In this document: piece after piece, positions 35,279 to 44,483 of the stretch
Numbering within the stretch: the stretch's first letter is position 1
How the letters are laid out: the number at the start of each line of letters is the position of its first letter
Notes under the pieces: model-generated
Databases searched by the model: none
Seen by the model: only the letters and a program-made list of their open reading frames with translations
What the model was told of the DNA's origin: nothing
Assembly (NCBI RefSeq): GCF_900091625.1
Contig: NZ_FMIC01000002.1
Location: 6,448,001-6,512,000, forward strand
Reading direction: 5' to 3'
From: Micromonospora peucetia
GTDB taxonomy: Bacteria > Actinomycetota > Actinomycetes > Mycobacteriales > Micromonosporaceae
Length of the DNA: 64,000 nt
Translations under genes and position numbers: made by a program

Positions 35279-36221
35279 GTGGGACCCCCATCCTGTCCTC
35301 GGGGTGTCGGTCGGCCGGTGCCGAGAGGGCCAGCACCTGCTCCCGGGTGGGCATCGACGCCTGCGCGCCGGGCACGGTCACGCTGAGCGCCGCCGCCCGT
35401 ACGGCGAACGCGGCGGCATCGACCAGCGGGTGCCCGTCGGCGAGGGCGTCGGCGAGGGCCCCGCAGAAGCAGTCCCCTGCCCCGGTGGTGTCCACGGCGG
35501 TGACCGCGGGCGGTTCGAGATGGCGGACGGTGTCGCCAGCGACGACGAGGGCGCCGTCGCCGCCGAGGGTCACGACCACCGCGGCGCAGGGCAGCCGCCG
35601 GGCCAGCGCCGCCACCTCGTCCACCGTGGCCGGCGGCTGGGCCGCGCACAGCTGCGCGAGCTCGCCCCGGTTCGGTACCAGCACATCCACCCGCCGCAGC
35701 AGTTCCGGTGGCAGCGGTACGGCCGGCGCCGGGTTGAGTACGAAGGTGCCGCGGGTGGCGGACGCGGCGGCCAGAACGGCGTCGACGGGGATCTCCAGTT
35801 GCGCCAGGACGACCTTCGCCCCGGCCAGCTCGTCGTGCGCCCGGCGGACCAGGTCAGGGTGCACGGCCCCGTTGGCGCCGGGCGAGACGACGATCGAATT
35901 CTCGCCGGACGGGTCGACGAAGACCACCGCCTGGCCGGCAGGCCCCTCCACCGTGGCCAGCCGGTCGATGTTCACCCCCTCGGCCGCGAGCTGCCTGGCC
36001 AGGCCCGCGCTGACCTGGTCGGAGCCGACGGCCCCGACCAGGGCGACGGACCGCCCGAGCCGGGCCAGCGCCACCGCCTGGTTGGCGCCCTTGCCGCCGC
36101 CGAGCCACAACGGTGATCCACCGTGGATCGTCTCGCCCGGTCGGGGCAGCATGTCGACCTCGATGCGCAGATCGGCGTTGACGCTGCCGACCACGACGAC
36201 GTCCGGTCGGTTCCCGCTCAT
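35265..36221 (-). CDS. rbsK: Ribokinase (PfkB family)
   Basis: The 318-residue protein carries both PfkB signatures: GGKGANQAVALARLG near residue 42 and DTTGAGDCFCGALADAL, with the catalytic Asp, near residue 245. It also has GSVNADLRIEV at the start and the anion-hole region. It should phosphorylate D-ribose (or a related pentose) released by the nucleoside hydrolase to ribose 5-phosphate. It is coupled to the acetamidase gene by a 4-bp overlap. Other PfkB sugars cannot be excluded, but ribokinase is the closest reading and suits the context. Confidence 0.9.
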   Translation of the reverse strand: MSGNRPDVVVVGSVNADLRIEVDMLPRPGETIHGGSPLWLGGGKGANQAVALARLGRSVALVGAVGSDQVSAGLARQLAAEGVNIDRLATVEGPAGQAVVFVDPSGENSIVVSPGANGAVHPDLVRRAHDELAGAKVVLAQLEIPVDAVLAAASATRGTFVLNPAPAVPLPPELLRRVDVLVPNRGELAQLCAAQPPATVDEVAALARRLPCAAVVVTLGGDGALVVAGDTVRHLEPPAVTAVDTTGAGDCFCGALADALADGHPLVDAAAFAVRAAALSVTVPGAQASMPTREQVLALSAPADRHPEDRMGVPHDAR

Positions 36222-37231
36222 GCGTCGGCCTCCGCCCGCTGCCCGCGCAGCCGGTCGTGGGCGCCGTCCATCAGCACCGGCCGGCCGGGCAGCAGAGCCT
36301 TGGGCAGCGAGACACTGACCGTGTACGCGGGGTTGACCAGGTTGCCGATACGGGCCGAGCAGCCCTGCGAGACCAGCTGGTAGGCGTCCTGCGGCGCCAG
36401 CTCACAGCTCTCGGCCACCCAGCGGACAAGGGTGTGCACGGCGACCCGTACGGCGTCCTCCAGCGGCCGGCCGACGCCGACGGCGATGATCTCGTCGTCG
36501 GTCTCCATCCGGGGCCAGTCGACGTCCCGGGCCGCGAGGTGCTCCTCCGCCAGCACCGCGGTCCGCAGCCGGGTCACCATGGCGCCTTCGACCGCAGTGC
36601 CGGCGAACTCGCCGTCGCCCTGGGCGAAGTGGCCGTCGCCGAGGTAGAGCATCGCGCCGTCCACGTTGGCGCGCAGGTAGAGGGTGGTGCCGGCGGCGAG
36701 CGCCGGCACGTCGAGGTTGCCGCCGAATGCGTCCGGCACAGCGCTGGTCCGTACCTCGCCGTGTGCCGGCGCCACCCCCATCGTCCCGTGGAACGGGCGC
36801 AGCGGCACGGCCAGCTCGCGGCCGTCGGCGGTGCGGGTCCGCACCGCGCCCGCTGCCGCGTCGACCGACCAGATCCACACGTGTTCCGACGTCTCCGGCT
36901 GCAGGTTGGGGCTCAACCGGGTGCCGGAGAGCGCCCCGAAGCTGGGCGACATGGTGGACACGCCCCAGTCCCGGGCCGGGGTGAGTTCGAGCAGGTGGAT
37001 CGCAACGACATCCCCGCGCCGGACGCCGCGCAGCTCGATCGGCCCGGTGAGCGGGTTCACCCGCGGGAACGGCGCGACCTCACGGGGCCGGCCGGTGACC
37101 GAGTTCAGGCGTCCCGCGAAGCAGTCCTCGGTGAACACCTCGATCTCCGCACCGACCTCGACGGCGGCGATGGGGGGCAGCCCGCCGACGGTGAAGGCGA
37201 ACCGCTCCGGCGCCGGGTGGATACGGGTCAT
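36218..37231 (-). CDS. Acetamidase/formamidase family amidohydrolase
   Basis: The 337-residue protein has the FmdA/AmdA hallmarks: PFHGTMGVAP, NLDVPALAAGTTLYLRANVD, LYLGDGHFAQGDGEFAGTAVE and a C-terminal half with QDAYQLVSQ. Family members cleave small amides (formamide, acetamide and others) to the acid and ammonia in the cytosol. In this operon an amide fragment of the nucleobase is a plausible substrate. Four-base overlaps couple it to the genes on both sides. Confidence 0.9.
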   Translation of the reverse strand: MTRIHPAPERFAFTVGGLPPIAAVEVGAEIEVFTEDCFAGRLNSVTGRPREVAPFPRVNPLTGPIELRGVRRGDVVAIHLLELTPARDWGVSTMSPSFGALSGTRLSPNLQPETSEHVWIWSVDAAAGAVRTRTADGRELAVPLRPFHGTMGVAPAHGEVRTSAVPDAFGGNLDVPALAAGTTLYLRANVDGAMLYLGDGHFAQGDGEFAGTAVEGAMVTRLRTAVLAEEHLAARDVDWPRMETDDEIIAVGVGRPLEDAVRVAVHTLVRWVAESCELAPQDAYQLVSQGCSARIGNLVNPAYTVSVSLPKALLPGRPVLMDGAHDRLRGQRAEADA

Positions 37232-37998
37232 GTACGGCTCCTCGGGTCGTGCAGCGACGTCACCACGTCGACGAACCGGTCCAGGTCGTCCCGGTGGATG
37301 CTGTGCCCGGCGTGCGGCACGACGACCACCGACTCCGCGCCGACCGCCGCGCGCAGCGCCGCGACGTCCGCCGCCGGGACGAACCGGCTCTCGCCGGGCA
37401 GCACCCAGCGGGTCGGCACGGCGGCGGCGACCTGGGCCGCGGCGCCGCGCAGGTCCCAGGGGGCGTTGCCGGCGAACGCCGTCCGGGCCCCGTCCCAGTT
37501 CACCTGTTCGAGGCTGAGCACCTTGCCGGCGGCGTCCAGCCGGGTCCAGTGCGGGTTCAGCGCCAGGGTTCCCTCGATGTCACGAGGCAGGTGCGCACGG
37601 TCGTACGCCAGCGACGCCGTGGGCGCCTCCCGGTCCGGCTGGTGGGAGACCGGGTCCTCGAGGACCAGCGCCCGGGGCCGGAACACGCCACGCAGCACGC
37701 CCTCCTGGGCGAGATAGCCGCCGAACGAGTGCCCGATCAGCACGTCCGGCTGCGCCGGCACGACGGCGGCAAGGTCCGCCAGCAGCGTCTCCGTGTCGTA
37801 CCCGTCGGCGGTCTTCGGGCTCTCACCGTGCCCCCGCAGCTCGGGGGCCAGCACCCGGTAGCCGAGCGCGGCCAGCCGCGGCCCGAGCCGGGCCCAGGAG
37901 CTGGAGTTGGCGGTGATGCCGTGCAGGCAGACGCAGACCGGGCCACCCGCCGCGCCCCACGTCGCGACGTTGAGCGGTACCGGGCCGGCCGTGCTCAT
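37228..37998 (-). CDS. Alpha/beta-hydrolase
   Basis: The 256-residue hydrolase has the oxyanion HG (CLHGITANSSSWARLG), the nucleophile elbow GHSFGG, an acidic residue after VLPGESRFVPAAD and the catalytic His in PHAGHSIHRDD, so the triad is complete. I chose ATG 37998 because it overlaps the stop of the preceding gene by 4 bp and has GGGGA upstream. The substrate is unknown; by context it may be an ester, lactone or cyclic imide made while opening the base. Confidence 0.88.
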   Translation of the reverse strand: MSTAGPVPLNVATWGAAGGPVCVCLHGITANSSSWARLGPRLAALGYRVLAPELRGHGESPKTADGYDTETLLADLAAVVPAQPDVLIGHSFGGYLAQEGVLRGVFRPRALVLEDPVSHQPDREAPTASLAYDRAHLPRDIEGTLALNPHWTRLDAAGKVLSLEQVNWDGARTAFAGNAPWDLRGAAAQVAAAVPTRWVLPGESRFVPAADVAALRAAVGAESVVVVPHAGHSIHRDDLDRFVDVVTSLHDPRSRT

Positions 37999-38753
37999 CG
38001 CCGGTCCCCTGCGGTCCAGGACACCATCTGCTGCCACAGCGGGGCGTAGCCGTCCCAGTCGACGAAGGTCGGCGGCGCCCAGTGCGGGCCGCAGTCGGAG
38101 GTGAAGGCCAAACCGCGTCCCCGGCCGTGGTCCCAGGCCACCACCAGCGGATCTGCGTCGACGGTGACGACCACGTCGGCCTCCGGGCGGGGCTGCACGA
38201 CGTTGTAGCCGAGCAGGTCCGGCCAGGGGCCGGTGACGCCGGTGATCGCCGGGTGCTCCGGGAGCTGGACGGCGGGCGTGACCCCGGCGGGACGCTCGGC
38301 GCGGTCGTCGTACGGATGCATGGTCACCGGCAGGGCGTCCTCGATGGCGCTGCCGGCGTAGCGGGCCTTGGCGTCGATGCCCTGGAAGGTGAGGTAGCCG
38401 CCGACCATGATGACCCCTCCCCCGCCGTGGACCCAGTCCCGCAGCACGGCGAGGCGGTCCGGCCGCGGCACCGACTTCGTGAAGGTCTCCGGGTGCAGCA
38501 GGAAGGTGTTGGCGCCGACGTCGCTGATGATCACGCAGTCGTAGGCGTTCAGCTCCTCCACCGTGCTCGGGAAGTCGGTGGCCGCGACGTGCGCCGGTTG
38601 GTAGGTGACCTGCCAGCCGCCGTCTTCCAGGGCCTGCCGCAGCCAGCGCACCCCCTCCGCGTACTCGGTGGTGGTGAAGCTGTCGAAGCCCTTCTGGTGG
38701 ATGCTGTGGACGGTCCAGGACTCACCGGCGATGAGGACGGATTTGCGGGTCAC
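37995..38753 (-). CDS. Glutamine-amidotransferase-fold protein (DUF1355/ThuA-like)
   Basis: The 252-residue protein begins KSVLIAGESWTVHSIHQKGF and has YDCVIISDVGANTFLL and VHGGGGVIMVGGYLTFQGID. These match the uncharacterised class-I glutamine amidotransferase-like family (PF07090-type), which has the flavodoxin-like fold but lacks the standard nucleophilic cysteine. The end reads GRGRGLAFTSDCGPHWAPP. Genes of this family sit in sugar and nucleoside operons; no reaction is established. GTG start; the nucleoside hydrolase gene lies 57 bp upstream. Confidence 0.82.
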   Translation of the reverse strand: MTRKSVLIAGESWTVHSIHQKGFDSFTTTEYAEGVRWLRQALEDGGWQVTYQPAHVAATDFPSTVEELNAYDCVIISDVGANTFLLHPETFTKSVPRPDRLAVLRDWVHGGGGVIMVGGYLTFQGIDAKARYAGSAIEDALPVTMHPYDDRAERPAGVTPAVQLPEHPAITGVTGPWPDLLGYNVVQPRPEADVVVTVDADPLVVAWDHGRGRGLAFTSDCGPHWAPPTFVDWDGYAPLWQQMVSWTAGDRR

Positions 38754-38810
38754 GGTAGGAATTCCTTTCGGCGCCAGGAAGGTGCTGTGCGAAGTGGGTT
38801 CGGTGCGGCG

Positions 38811-39743
38811 TCAGGGGGCGAGCCGGCGGAGGCTGTCGACCAGCGCGTCCCGCACGGCGGCGGCGTCCAGCCGGATCACCACGTCGACGTTGGCGGGCTC
38901 GGGGCTGCGCCCGCCGAGGTCGATGACCGTCCGCCCGTACGTGTGCCGGCCGGCCAGCTCGACGTCGGCGCGGACCCGCACCAGCTCACCGAGCGTGGGG
39001 TCGGCGGCGTACAGGACGGCGCACGGGTCGTTCAGCGGTACCGGGGTGGGCCCGAGGACGTTGCTGCGGTGGGTGGCGCGCAGCGACTGCATCAGCTCCA
39101 CCGCCAGGGCGGCGGCGTCGCCGGGCAGTTGCGCAACCCGGGAGACGAGGTCCTCGTCGACGGGTACGGCGGTGCTGGCCTCGGTGGGCAACACGGTGAC
39201 CGGCACGGGGGCCGAGTAGACGACCGCCGCCGCCTCCGGGTCGCACCACACGTTGAACTCCGCGGCCGCGGTCTTGCCGCCGAGGCCCCAGGCGCCGCTG
39301 AGGGTGATGATCCGGGCCAGATCGTCGGCGACGGCCGGGTGCTTGCGCAGCGCCGTGGCGACGTTGGTCAGCGGTCCGGTGGCGACCAGCACCGCGCCGG
39401 GCCGGGCCCGCACGGTGTCGATGATCAGGTCGACGGCGTGGCGCGGGTCGAGGGCCACTGCCGGCAGGTCCTCGCGGGCCCGGTCCAGCCCCTGCTCCAG
39501 GTCGAGAATCCCGGCGAGCACCTGGTCCCGGACCAGCGGCAGCGCGCCGCCGCGGCTGACCGGGACGGTGGCGCCGGCAGCGGCCACGGCGATCGCCGCG
39601 TTGCGGGCGGTCTGCTCCGCCACCAGGTGACCGGCCACGGTCGTGACCGCCAGAAGGTCAAGTCCGGGGTGCCCGACGGCCGCGAGGATGGCCAGCGCGT
39701 CGTCGTTGCCGGGATCGCAGTCGTAGACGATGGGGGTGCTCAC
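38811..39743 (-). CDS. Nucleoside hydrolase (IU family)
   Basis: The 310-residue protein begins with the calcium-binding signature of inosine-uridine-preferring hydrolases, YDCDPGNDDALAILAA, and has VTTVAGHLVAEQTARNA and LVATGPLTNVATALRK, followed by FNVWCDPEAAAVV. It should hydrolyse the N-glycosidic bond of a ribonucleoside in the cytosol. Base specificity cannot be read by eye. Its GTG overlaps the upstream permease stop (GTGA), so it is translated together with the importer, making transported nucleosides the likely substrates. Confidence 0.93.
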   Translation of the reverse strand: MSTPIVYDCDPGNDDALAILAAVGHPGLDLLAVTTVAGHLVAEQTARNAAIAVAAAGATVPVSRGGALPLVRDQVLAGILDLEQGLDRAREDLPAVALDPRHAVDLIIDTVRARPGAVLVATGPLTNVATALRKHPAVADDLARIITLSGAWGLGGKTAAAEFNVWCDPEAAAVVYSAPVPVTVLPTEASTAVPVDEDLVSRVAQLPGDAAALAVELMQSLRATHRSNVLGPTPVPLNDPCAVLYAADPTLGELVRVRADVELAGRHTYGRTVIDLGGRSPEPANVDVVIRLDAAAVRDALVDSLRRLAP

Positions 39744-40651
39744 GATGTTGCCTTCACTTTCCTCTTGGCACGCACGCGCCGCAGCACACCCGCCTTGGAC
39801 AGGCTCAGCGCGACGATCGCGGCGATGTAGGGCAGCGCCAGGACCAACTGGTTGGGGATGGCGCCGCTCTGCAGGCGGTCACCGGCCGCCCCGGCGGCAC
39901 CGAACAACGCGGACGCGGCGACCGAGCCGCCCGGGGTGGCGCCGCCGAACAGCATGGCCGCCAGCCCGAGGAAGCCACGCCCGCTGGTCATGTCGGGCAG
40001 GAAGAAGTGCAGGGTGGCCATGGACAGCTGCGCGCCAGCGAGCCCGCCGAGCACCCCACTGAACAGCACCGCGGTCAGGCGTACCCGGGGCACGTTGATG
40101 CCGGCGGCGCGGGCCGCGGCCTCGTCCTCACCGGCAGCGCGCAGGGCGTAGCCGAGCGGCGTGCGGTAGAGCACGATCGACGATACCGGCACGAGCAGGA
40201 TCGCCAGGTAGACGATGACGCTCTGCCCGTTCAGCGCCGGCCCGAGGACCGGGATCGCCTCCAGCCAGTCGGCCTCGACCCGCCACAGCTCGGGGAAGCT
40301 GTCCGGCCGCAGGCCGCCGGGGTTGTGGTAGACCCGCTCGAGCAGGAACACCGTCACCCCCGCCGCCAGCAGGTTGATGCCGAGACCGGCGACCAGCGGG
40401 TCGGCGTGCAGGATCAGGGTCACCACGCCGAACACCAGGGCCATCAGCAGGCCGGCGAGCAGGGCCGCGACCAGCGCGACGGCGACGCTGCCGGTGGCCT
40501 GTCCGACCGCGATCGCCACGAACGCGGCGGTCAGCATCATGCCCTCGACGGCGACGTTGAGAATGTTGGCCCGCTGGGTGAACATCGCCGCCAGCGCCGC
40601 CAGCAGCACCGGGGTGGTCGCCAGCAACGCGGCGTACAGGAACTGGTTCAT
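39740..40651 (-). CDS. ABC nucleoside importer permease (BPD_transp_2), second subunit
   Basis: The 303-residue protein has about eight hydrophobic helices and the motifs of the PnrA-linked permease pair: ANILNVAVEGMMLTAAFVA near the start and GFLGLAAMLFGGATPGG in the cytoplasmic coupling region. It resembles NupQ/YufQ. ATG 40651 overlaps the preceding permease by 4 bp; the longer open frame upstream lies wholly within that gene. It forms the membrane channel with its neighbour. Confidence 0.92.
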   Translation of the reverse strand: MNQFLYAALLATTPVLLAALAAMFTQRANILNVAVEGMMLTAAFVAIAVGQATGSVAVALVAALLAGLLMALVFGVVTLILHADPLVAGLGINLLAAGVTVFLLERVYHNPGGLRPDSFPELWRVEADWLEAIPVLGPALNGQSVIVYLAILLVPVSSIVLYRTPLGYALRAAGEDEAAARAAGINVPRVRLTAVLFSGVLGGLAGAQLSMATLHFFLPDMTSGRGFLGLAAMLFGGATPGGSVAASALFGAAGAAGDRLQSGAIPNQLVLALPYIAAIVALSLSKAGVLRRVRAKRKVKATS

Positions 40652-41766
40652 GCCCCGGCCTCCTTCTGCACCCGGGCGCGGTGCCGACGACGGAACTCGA
40701 CGGTCATCAGGACGACGAGCAGACCCGTCAGCAGGCTGACGAGCGAGCGGGGCACGTCCGTGGTGATCTGCATGTAGGCGGCGCCATTGAGCATGGCCGC
40801 GTAGAACAGGCTGGTCAGCAGCACCGCCACCGGGTGCAGCCGGGCCAGCAGCGCCACGGTCAGCGCGATGAGTCCGAATCCCGGGGAGAAGTTCTGCTCG
40901 AAGCGGTGGCCGATGCCCAGGACGTAGATCGCGCCGGCCAGCCCGGCGAGGCTGCCGGAGACCAGCATCGCGCGGATGATCTGGCTCTTGGCGCGTACGC
41001 CCACCGCCTCGGCGAACCGCAGGTTGCTGCCGGCGGCGCGCAGTTCGGCCCCCCACGGGGTGCGGAACAGCACCAGCCAGGCCACCGGCACCATCAGCAG
41101 CGCGATCAGGAAGCCGATGTTGGCGGTCGGCAGGCCGGGAATCTGCGGCAGGAACGACTGCGGCGGCAACAGCCTGCTGGTGGCGCCGTAGGCGGTCGGG
41201 TCCCGCAGTGGCTTGCTGACCAGGTAGCTGGTCAACAGCAGGGCGATGAAGTTGAGCATCAGCGTGGTGACGACCTCGTCCACGTTCAGCCGGACCTTCA
41301 GCTGTCCGGGGATCCAGGCCAGGACCGCCCCGGCCGCCATGCCGGCAACCATGGAGATCACGATCAGCGGCACGGCGGGAAGCGTGGGCAGCGACAGGGC
41401 CACCGCGGCGGCGCTGATCGCGCCGACGTACAACTGTCCTTCCGCGCCGACGTTGAAGATGCCGGCCCGGAACGAGAAGACGATCCCGATGGCGATCAGC
41501 AGCAGCGGCGCCGTACGCATCAGCAGGTTACCGACGTTCGCGGGGCTGGAGAAGTTGCCCAGGAAGAGCTGCTCATAGGCGAGCACTGGGTCGTCGGAGA
41601 CCACGACGACGAGCAGGAAACCGAAGACCAGGGTGAGGACCACCGCGATCAGCGGGCGGCGCGACGCGGACCACGTCTCGCGTACGCGTCGGCGCAGGGC
41701 GTCCCCGCGGGTCTCCAGGTACGCGTCGGCCGCGACCGCCGTCGTCGGGTCAGTTGTCGTGCTCAT
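40648..41766 (-). CDS. ABC nucleoside importer permease, first subunit
   Basis: The 372-residue protein has a hydrophilic N-terminus followed by about nine membrane helices (PLIAVVLTLVFGFLLVVVVS; GNLLMRTAPLLLIAIGIVFS). The RAGIFNVGAEGQLYVGA motif is typical of the NupP/YufP half of BMP-dependent importers. It pairs with the second permease and couples by a 4-bp overlap at each end. Confidence 0.92.
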   Translation of the reverse strand: MSTTTDPTTAVAADAYLETRGDALRRRVRETWSASRRPLIAVVLTLVFGFLLVVVVSDDPVLAYEQLFLGNFSSPANVGNLLMRTAPLLLIAIGIVFSFRAGIFNVGAEGQLYVGAISAAAVALSLPTLPAVPLIVISMVAGMAAGAVLAWIPGQLKVRLNVDEVVTTLMLNFIALLLTSYLVSKPLRDPTAYGATSRLLPPQSFLPQIPGLPTANIGFLIALLMVPVAWLVLFRTPWGAELRAAGSNLRFAEAVGVRAKSQIIRAMLVSGSLAGLAGAIYVLGIGHRFEQNFSPGFGLIALTVALLARLHPVAVLLTSLFYAAMLNGAAYMQITTDVPRSLVSLLTGLLVVLMTVEFRRRHRARVQKEAGA

Positions 41767-43316
41767 GCCTCCACCTCCGCTCGGCCGCCACTCATCAACA
41801 GGCCCAGCCGGGTCTCCGTCGCGTCTGCGGCGTCCAGCACGTCGACGATGCGGCCACGCAACATCACCCCGATCCGGTCGGAGAGCGCGAGCACCTCGGA
41901 CAGTTCCGACGAGATCAGCAGGACGGCGCAGCCCTGCGCCGCGGCGGCGAGGATCTGCCGGTGGACGAACTCGCTCGCCCCGATGTCCACCCCGCGGGTG
42001 GGCTGGGACACGACAAGGACCCGTGGTTCCCGGGCGAGCTCGCGGGCGAGCACCACCTTCTGCATGTTGCCGCCGGACAGCGTCCCGACCGGGGTCTCCG
42101 GTGCGGCGCCACGGATGTCGTAGCGCCGGATCTGCTCGGCGGCGAAGCGGCGAAGCGCCGCCTGGGAGATCAGGCGACGGCGGACCAGCCCGGCACGGCC
42201 GTAGTTCGACGCGGCGAGGTTCTCCGCCACCGACATCGTCGGGCTCAGGCCCCGGTCCAGCCGGTCCTCCGGGATGAAGGCCACCCCGGCACCGCGGCGC
42301 CGGCCCGCCGACCAGCCGGTGATGTCCGTGCCGTCGAGGGTGACCCGGCCGGAGATGACGGGGCGCAGGCCGGTCAGCGCCTCGGCGAGTTCGGTCTGCC
42401 CGTTGCCCTCCACGCCGGCGATGCCGAGCACCTCGCCGGGCCGGATGCCGAAGGTGACGTCCTCCAGCACCGCGCGCCCGGTCGCGTCGACGCTGGTCAG
42501 GCCCGCGACCTCCAGGTGGTCGTCGCCGCGCTCGGTGCGGGGCGGCACCTGTTTGCGCTCGGCGAGGAAGACCGCCCGGCCCACCATGAGGTCGGCGATC
42601 TCCGACTCGGAAAGCCCCGCGTTGTCGCGGGTGCCGACGCTGCGGCCGTGCCGGATCACGGAGACCCGGTCGGCCACCGCCTTGACCTCGCGCAGCTTGT
42701 GGGTGATGAACAGGACGGTGCGGCCCCGGTCACGCAGCACGTCGATGACCTTCATCAGGTCGTCGACCTCCGCGGGCGTGAGCACCGCGGTCGGCTCGTC
42801 CAGGATGAGGATCTCGGCGTCGAAGGCGAGCGCCTTGATGATCTCCACACGCTGGCGCTGCCCCACGGTCAGTTCCCGTACCCGCTGGTCGGGGCGCAGC
42901 TCGAAGCCGTACCGGCTGATCAGGTCCGCTGCGGCGTGCCGCATCGCCGCGCGGTCGACGACGAGGCCGCCCCACCGGCGGGGCTGCCGGCCGAGGAAGA
43001 TGTTCTCGGCCACCGACATCGACGGCACCAGGGTGAAGTGCTGGTGCACCATGCCGATGCCCAGCCGCGCCGCCTCCGCCGGACCCGCGATGCCCACCGG
43101 CCGGCCCCGGAGGCTGATCGTCCCGGCATCCGGCTGGTGGATGCCGGCCAGGATGTTCATCAGCGTCGACTTGCCCGCGCCGTTCTCGCCGCAGATCGCG
43201 TGGACCTCCCCGGCGGCGACCGCCAGGTCGATGGAGTCGATTGCCACCTTGCTACCGAACGTCTTGCGGATCCCCTGCAGATGCAGGATCGGGTGATCCG
43301 CGGTGGAGGCGTCCAT
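41763..43316 (-). CDS. ABC nucleoside importer ATPase with two nucleotide-binding domains
   Basis: The 517-residue RbsA/NupO-type protein has two NBDs. The first has GENGAGKSTL, LTVGQRQRVEI and ILILDEPTAVLTPAE. The second has a degenerate Walker A (GVEGNGQTEL) but a good signature LSGGNMQKVVLARELA, which is normal for this sugar/nucleoside class. It energises both permeases. A GC-rich stem-loop lies in the 76 bp before it, after the binding-protein gene. Confidence 0.93.
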   Translation of the reverse strand: MDASTADHPILHLQGIRKTFGSKVAIDSIDLAVAAGEVHAICGENGAGKSTLMNILAGIHQPDAGTISLRGRPVGIAGPAEAARLGIGMVHQHFTLVPSMSVAENIFLGRQPRRWGGLVVDRAAMRHAAADLISRYGFELRPDQRVRELTVGQRQRVEIIKALAFDAEILILDEPTAVLTPAEVDDLMKVIDVLRDRGRTVLFITHKLREVKAVADRVSVIRHGRSVGTRDNAGLSESEIADLMVGRAVFLAERKQVPPRTERGDDHLEVAGLTSVDATGRAVLEDVTFGIRPGEVLGIAGVEGNGQTELAEALTGLRPVISGRVTLDGTDITGWSAGRRRGAGVAFIPEDRLDRGLSPTMSVAENLAASNYGRAGLVRRRLISQAALRRFAAEQIRRYDIRGAAPETPVGTLSGGNMQKVVLARELAREPRVLVVSQPTRGVDIGASEFVHRQILAAAAQGCAVLLISSELSEVLALSDRIGVMLRGRIVDVLDAADATETRLGLLMSGGRAEVEA

Positions 43317-43353
43317 ATGGCTTCCTTAGCTTTGGCACGATCAGGCCGCGGCT

Positions 43354-43378
43354 CCGGCGGGCGTCGGGCGCCCGCCGG
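43354..43378 (-). terminator. Intra-operon stem-loop between binding-protein and ATPase genes
   Basis: CCGGCGGGCG (43354-43363) and CGCCCGCCGG (43369-43378) form a perfect 10-bp stem with a 5-nt loop and no following T-run. It lies in the only long gap after the binding-protein gene, a usual place for partial termination or mRNA stabilisation that lets the lipoprotein be made in excess. Confidence 0.6.
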
Positions 43379-43392
43379 GGCCACAGGGGTGA

Positions 43393-44436
43393 TTACTTCA
43401 GTACGGAGTCGACCTTGACCTCGCCGCTGACCACCTTCTGCTTGGCCGCGTCGATCTTCTGCTTCACCTCGGCGGGCACGAGCGCGTCGTTGTAGACCAG
43501 GGCCACGCCCTCGTTGCTCAGGCCGTACACAACGGTTTCGCCGAACTTGATCTCGTCCTTCTCGTACTTCTTGGCCGAGTCGTAGACCGAGTTGCCGATC
43601 TGCTTGAGCATCGAGGCGAGCACGTGCTGCGGGTGCAGGCTGTTCTGGTCGGAGTCCACGCCGATCGCGTAGTGCTTGGTGTCGGCGGCCGCCTTCAGGA
43701 TGCCGAGACCGGCGGGACCGGCCACGTTGTAGACGACGTCCGCACCGGAGTTGAACAGCGTCGTGGTCAGGTCGTACGCCTTCTGGGCGTCGTTGAAGTT
43801 GCCGACGAACGAGATGTTCACGTTGATTCCGGGATCCACCGAGGCCACGCCCTGCTTGAAGCCGACGATGAACTCCTGGATGCCGGGCAGGTCCTGGCCC
43901 GCGACGATGCCCACCTTCTTGTTGCCCTTGGACAGCGGGAACGACTTCGGGTCCAGCGAGGCGTTGGCGGCCAGCACGCCGGCCAGGTAGGAGCCCTCAT
44001 TCTGGGCATACCGGATGGACAGGACGTTCGGCGCCTTGAGCTCGTCGTCGAAGAATACGTACTTCTGGTCGGGGTGCTGGGGGGCGACCGCGGCGAGATT
44101 GTCGTGCATGCCGGGACCGGTGAAGATCAGGTCGTACTGGCCGGAGGTGGAGACGGCCTCGAGGTTCTGCCGCCACAGCTGCGGGTCGCTCGGCGACGCC
44201 TGCAGCAGTTTCGTGCCGGCGCCCTCGGCCTTGAGCCGGTCGAAGCCGGCAGCGGCGGAGTCGTTGAAACCCTTGTCGCCGAGGTTGTCGGACATCACGT
44301 AGACGGCGTTGGTCCCGTCGCCCTTGCCGGCGGCGTTCGTGTCGCCGGACGAGCAGGCCGACAGCGTGACGGCGGCCGCGGCCACGGCCGCCAGGGCCAC
44401 CAGCGAGGGCCGGCGGACATGCAGGTTCTTCATCAT
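43393..44436 (-). CDS. BMP-family nucleoside-binding lipoprotein (PnrA-like)
   Basis: The 347-residue precursor has a lipoprotein signal peptide with lipobox LSAC near residue 28, so it is tethered to the membrane outside the cell. The mature part matches the basic membrane protein/PnrA family: GDKGFNDSAAAGFDRLKAEG, FTGPGMHDNLAAVAPQHPDQ, KYVFFDDE, GSYLAGVLAA and YNVAGPAGLGILKAA. PnrA-type receptors bind purine nucleosides. I chose ATG 44436 (AAAGG 4 bp upstream); ATG 44433 is equally possible. Confidence 0.92.
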   Translation of the reverse strand: MMKNLHVRRPSLVALAAVAAAAVTLSACSSGDTNAAGKGDGTNAVYVMSDNLGDKGFNDSAAAGFDRLKAEGAGTKLLQASPSDPQLWRQNLEAVSTSGQYDLIFTGPGMHDNLAAVAPQHPDQKYVFFDDELKAPNVLSIRYAQNEGSYLAGVLAANASLDPKSFPLSKGNKKVGIVAGQDLPGIQEFIVGFKQGVASVDPGINVNISFVGNFNDAQKAYDLTTTLFNSGADVVYNVAGPAGLGILKAAADTKHYAIGVDSDQNSLHPQHVLASMLKQIGNSVYDSAKKYEKDEIKFGETVVYGLSNEGVALVYNDALVPAEVKQKIDAAKQKVVSGEVKVDSVLK

Positions 44437-44483
44437 GGTGCCTTTCCTGAGGTGCGTTTCGGGGGTGCTGCGAACGGTCTGGG

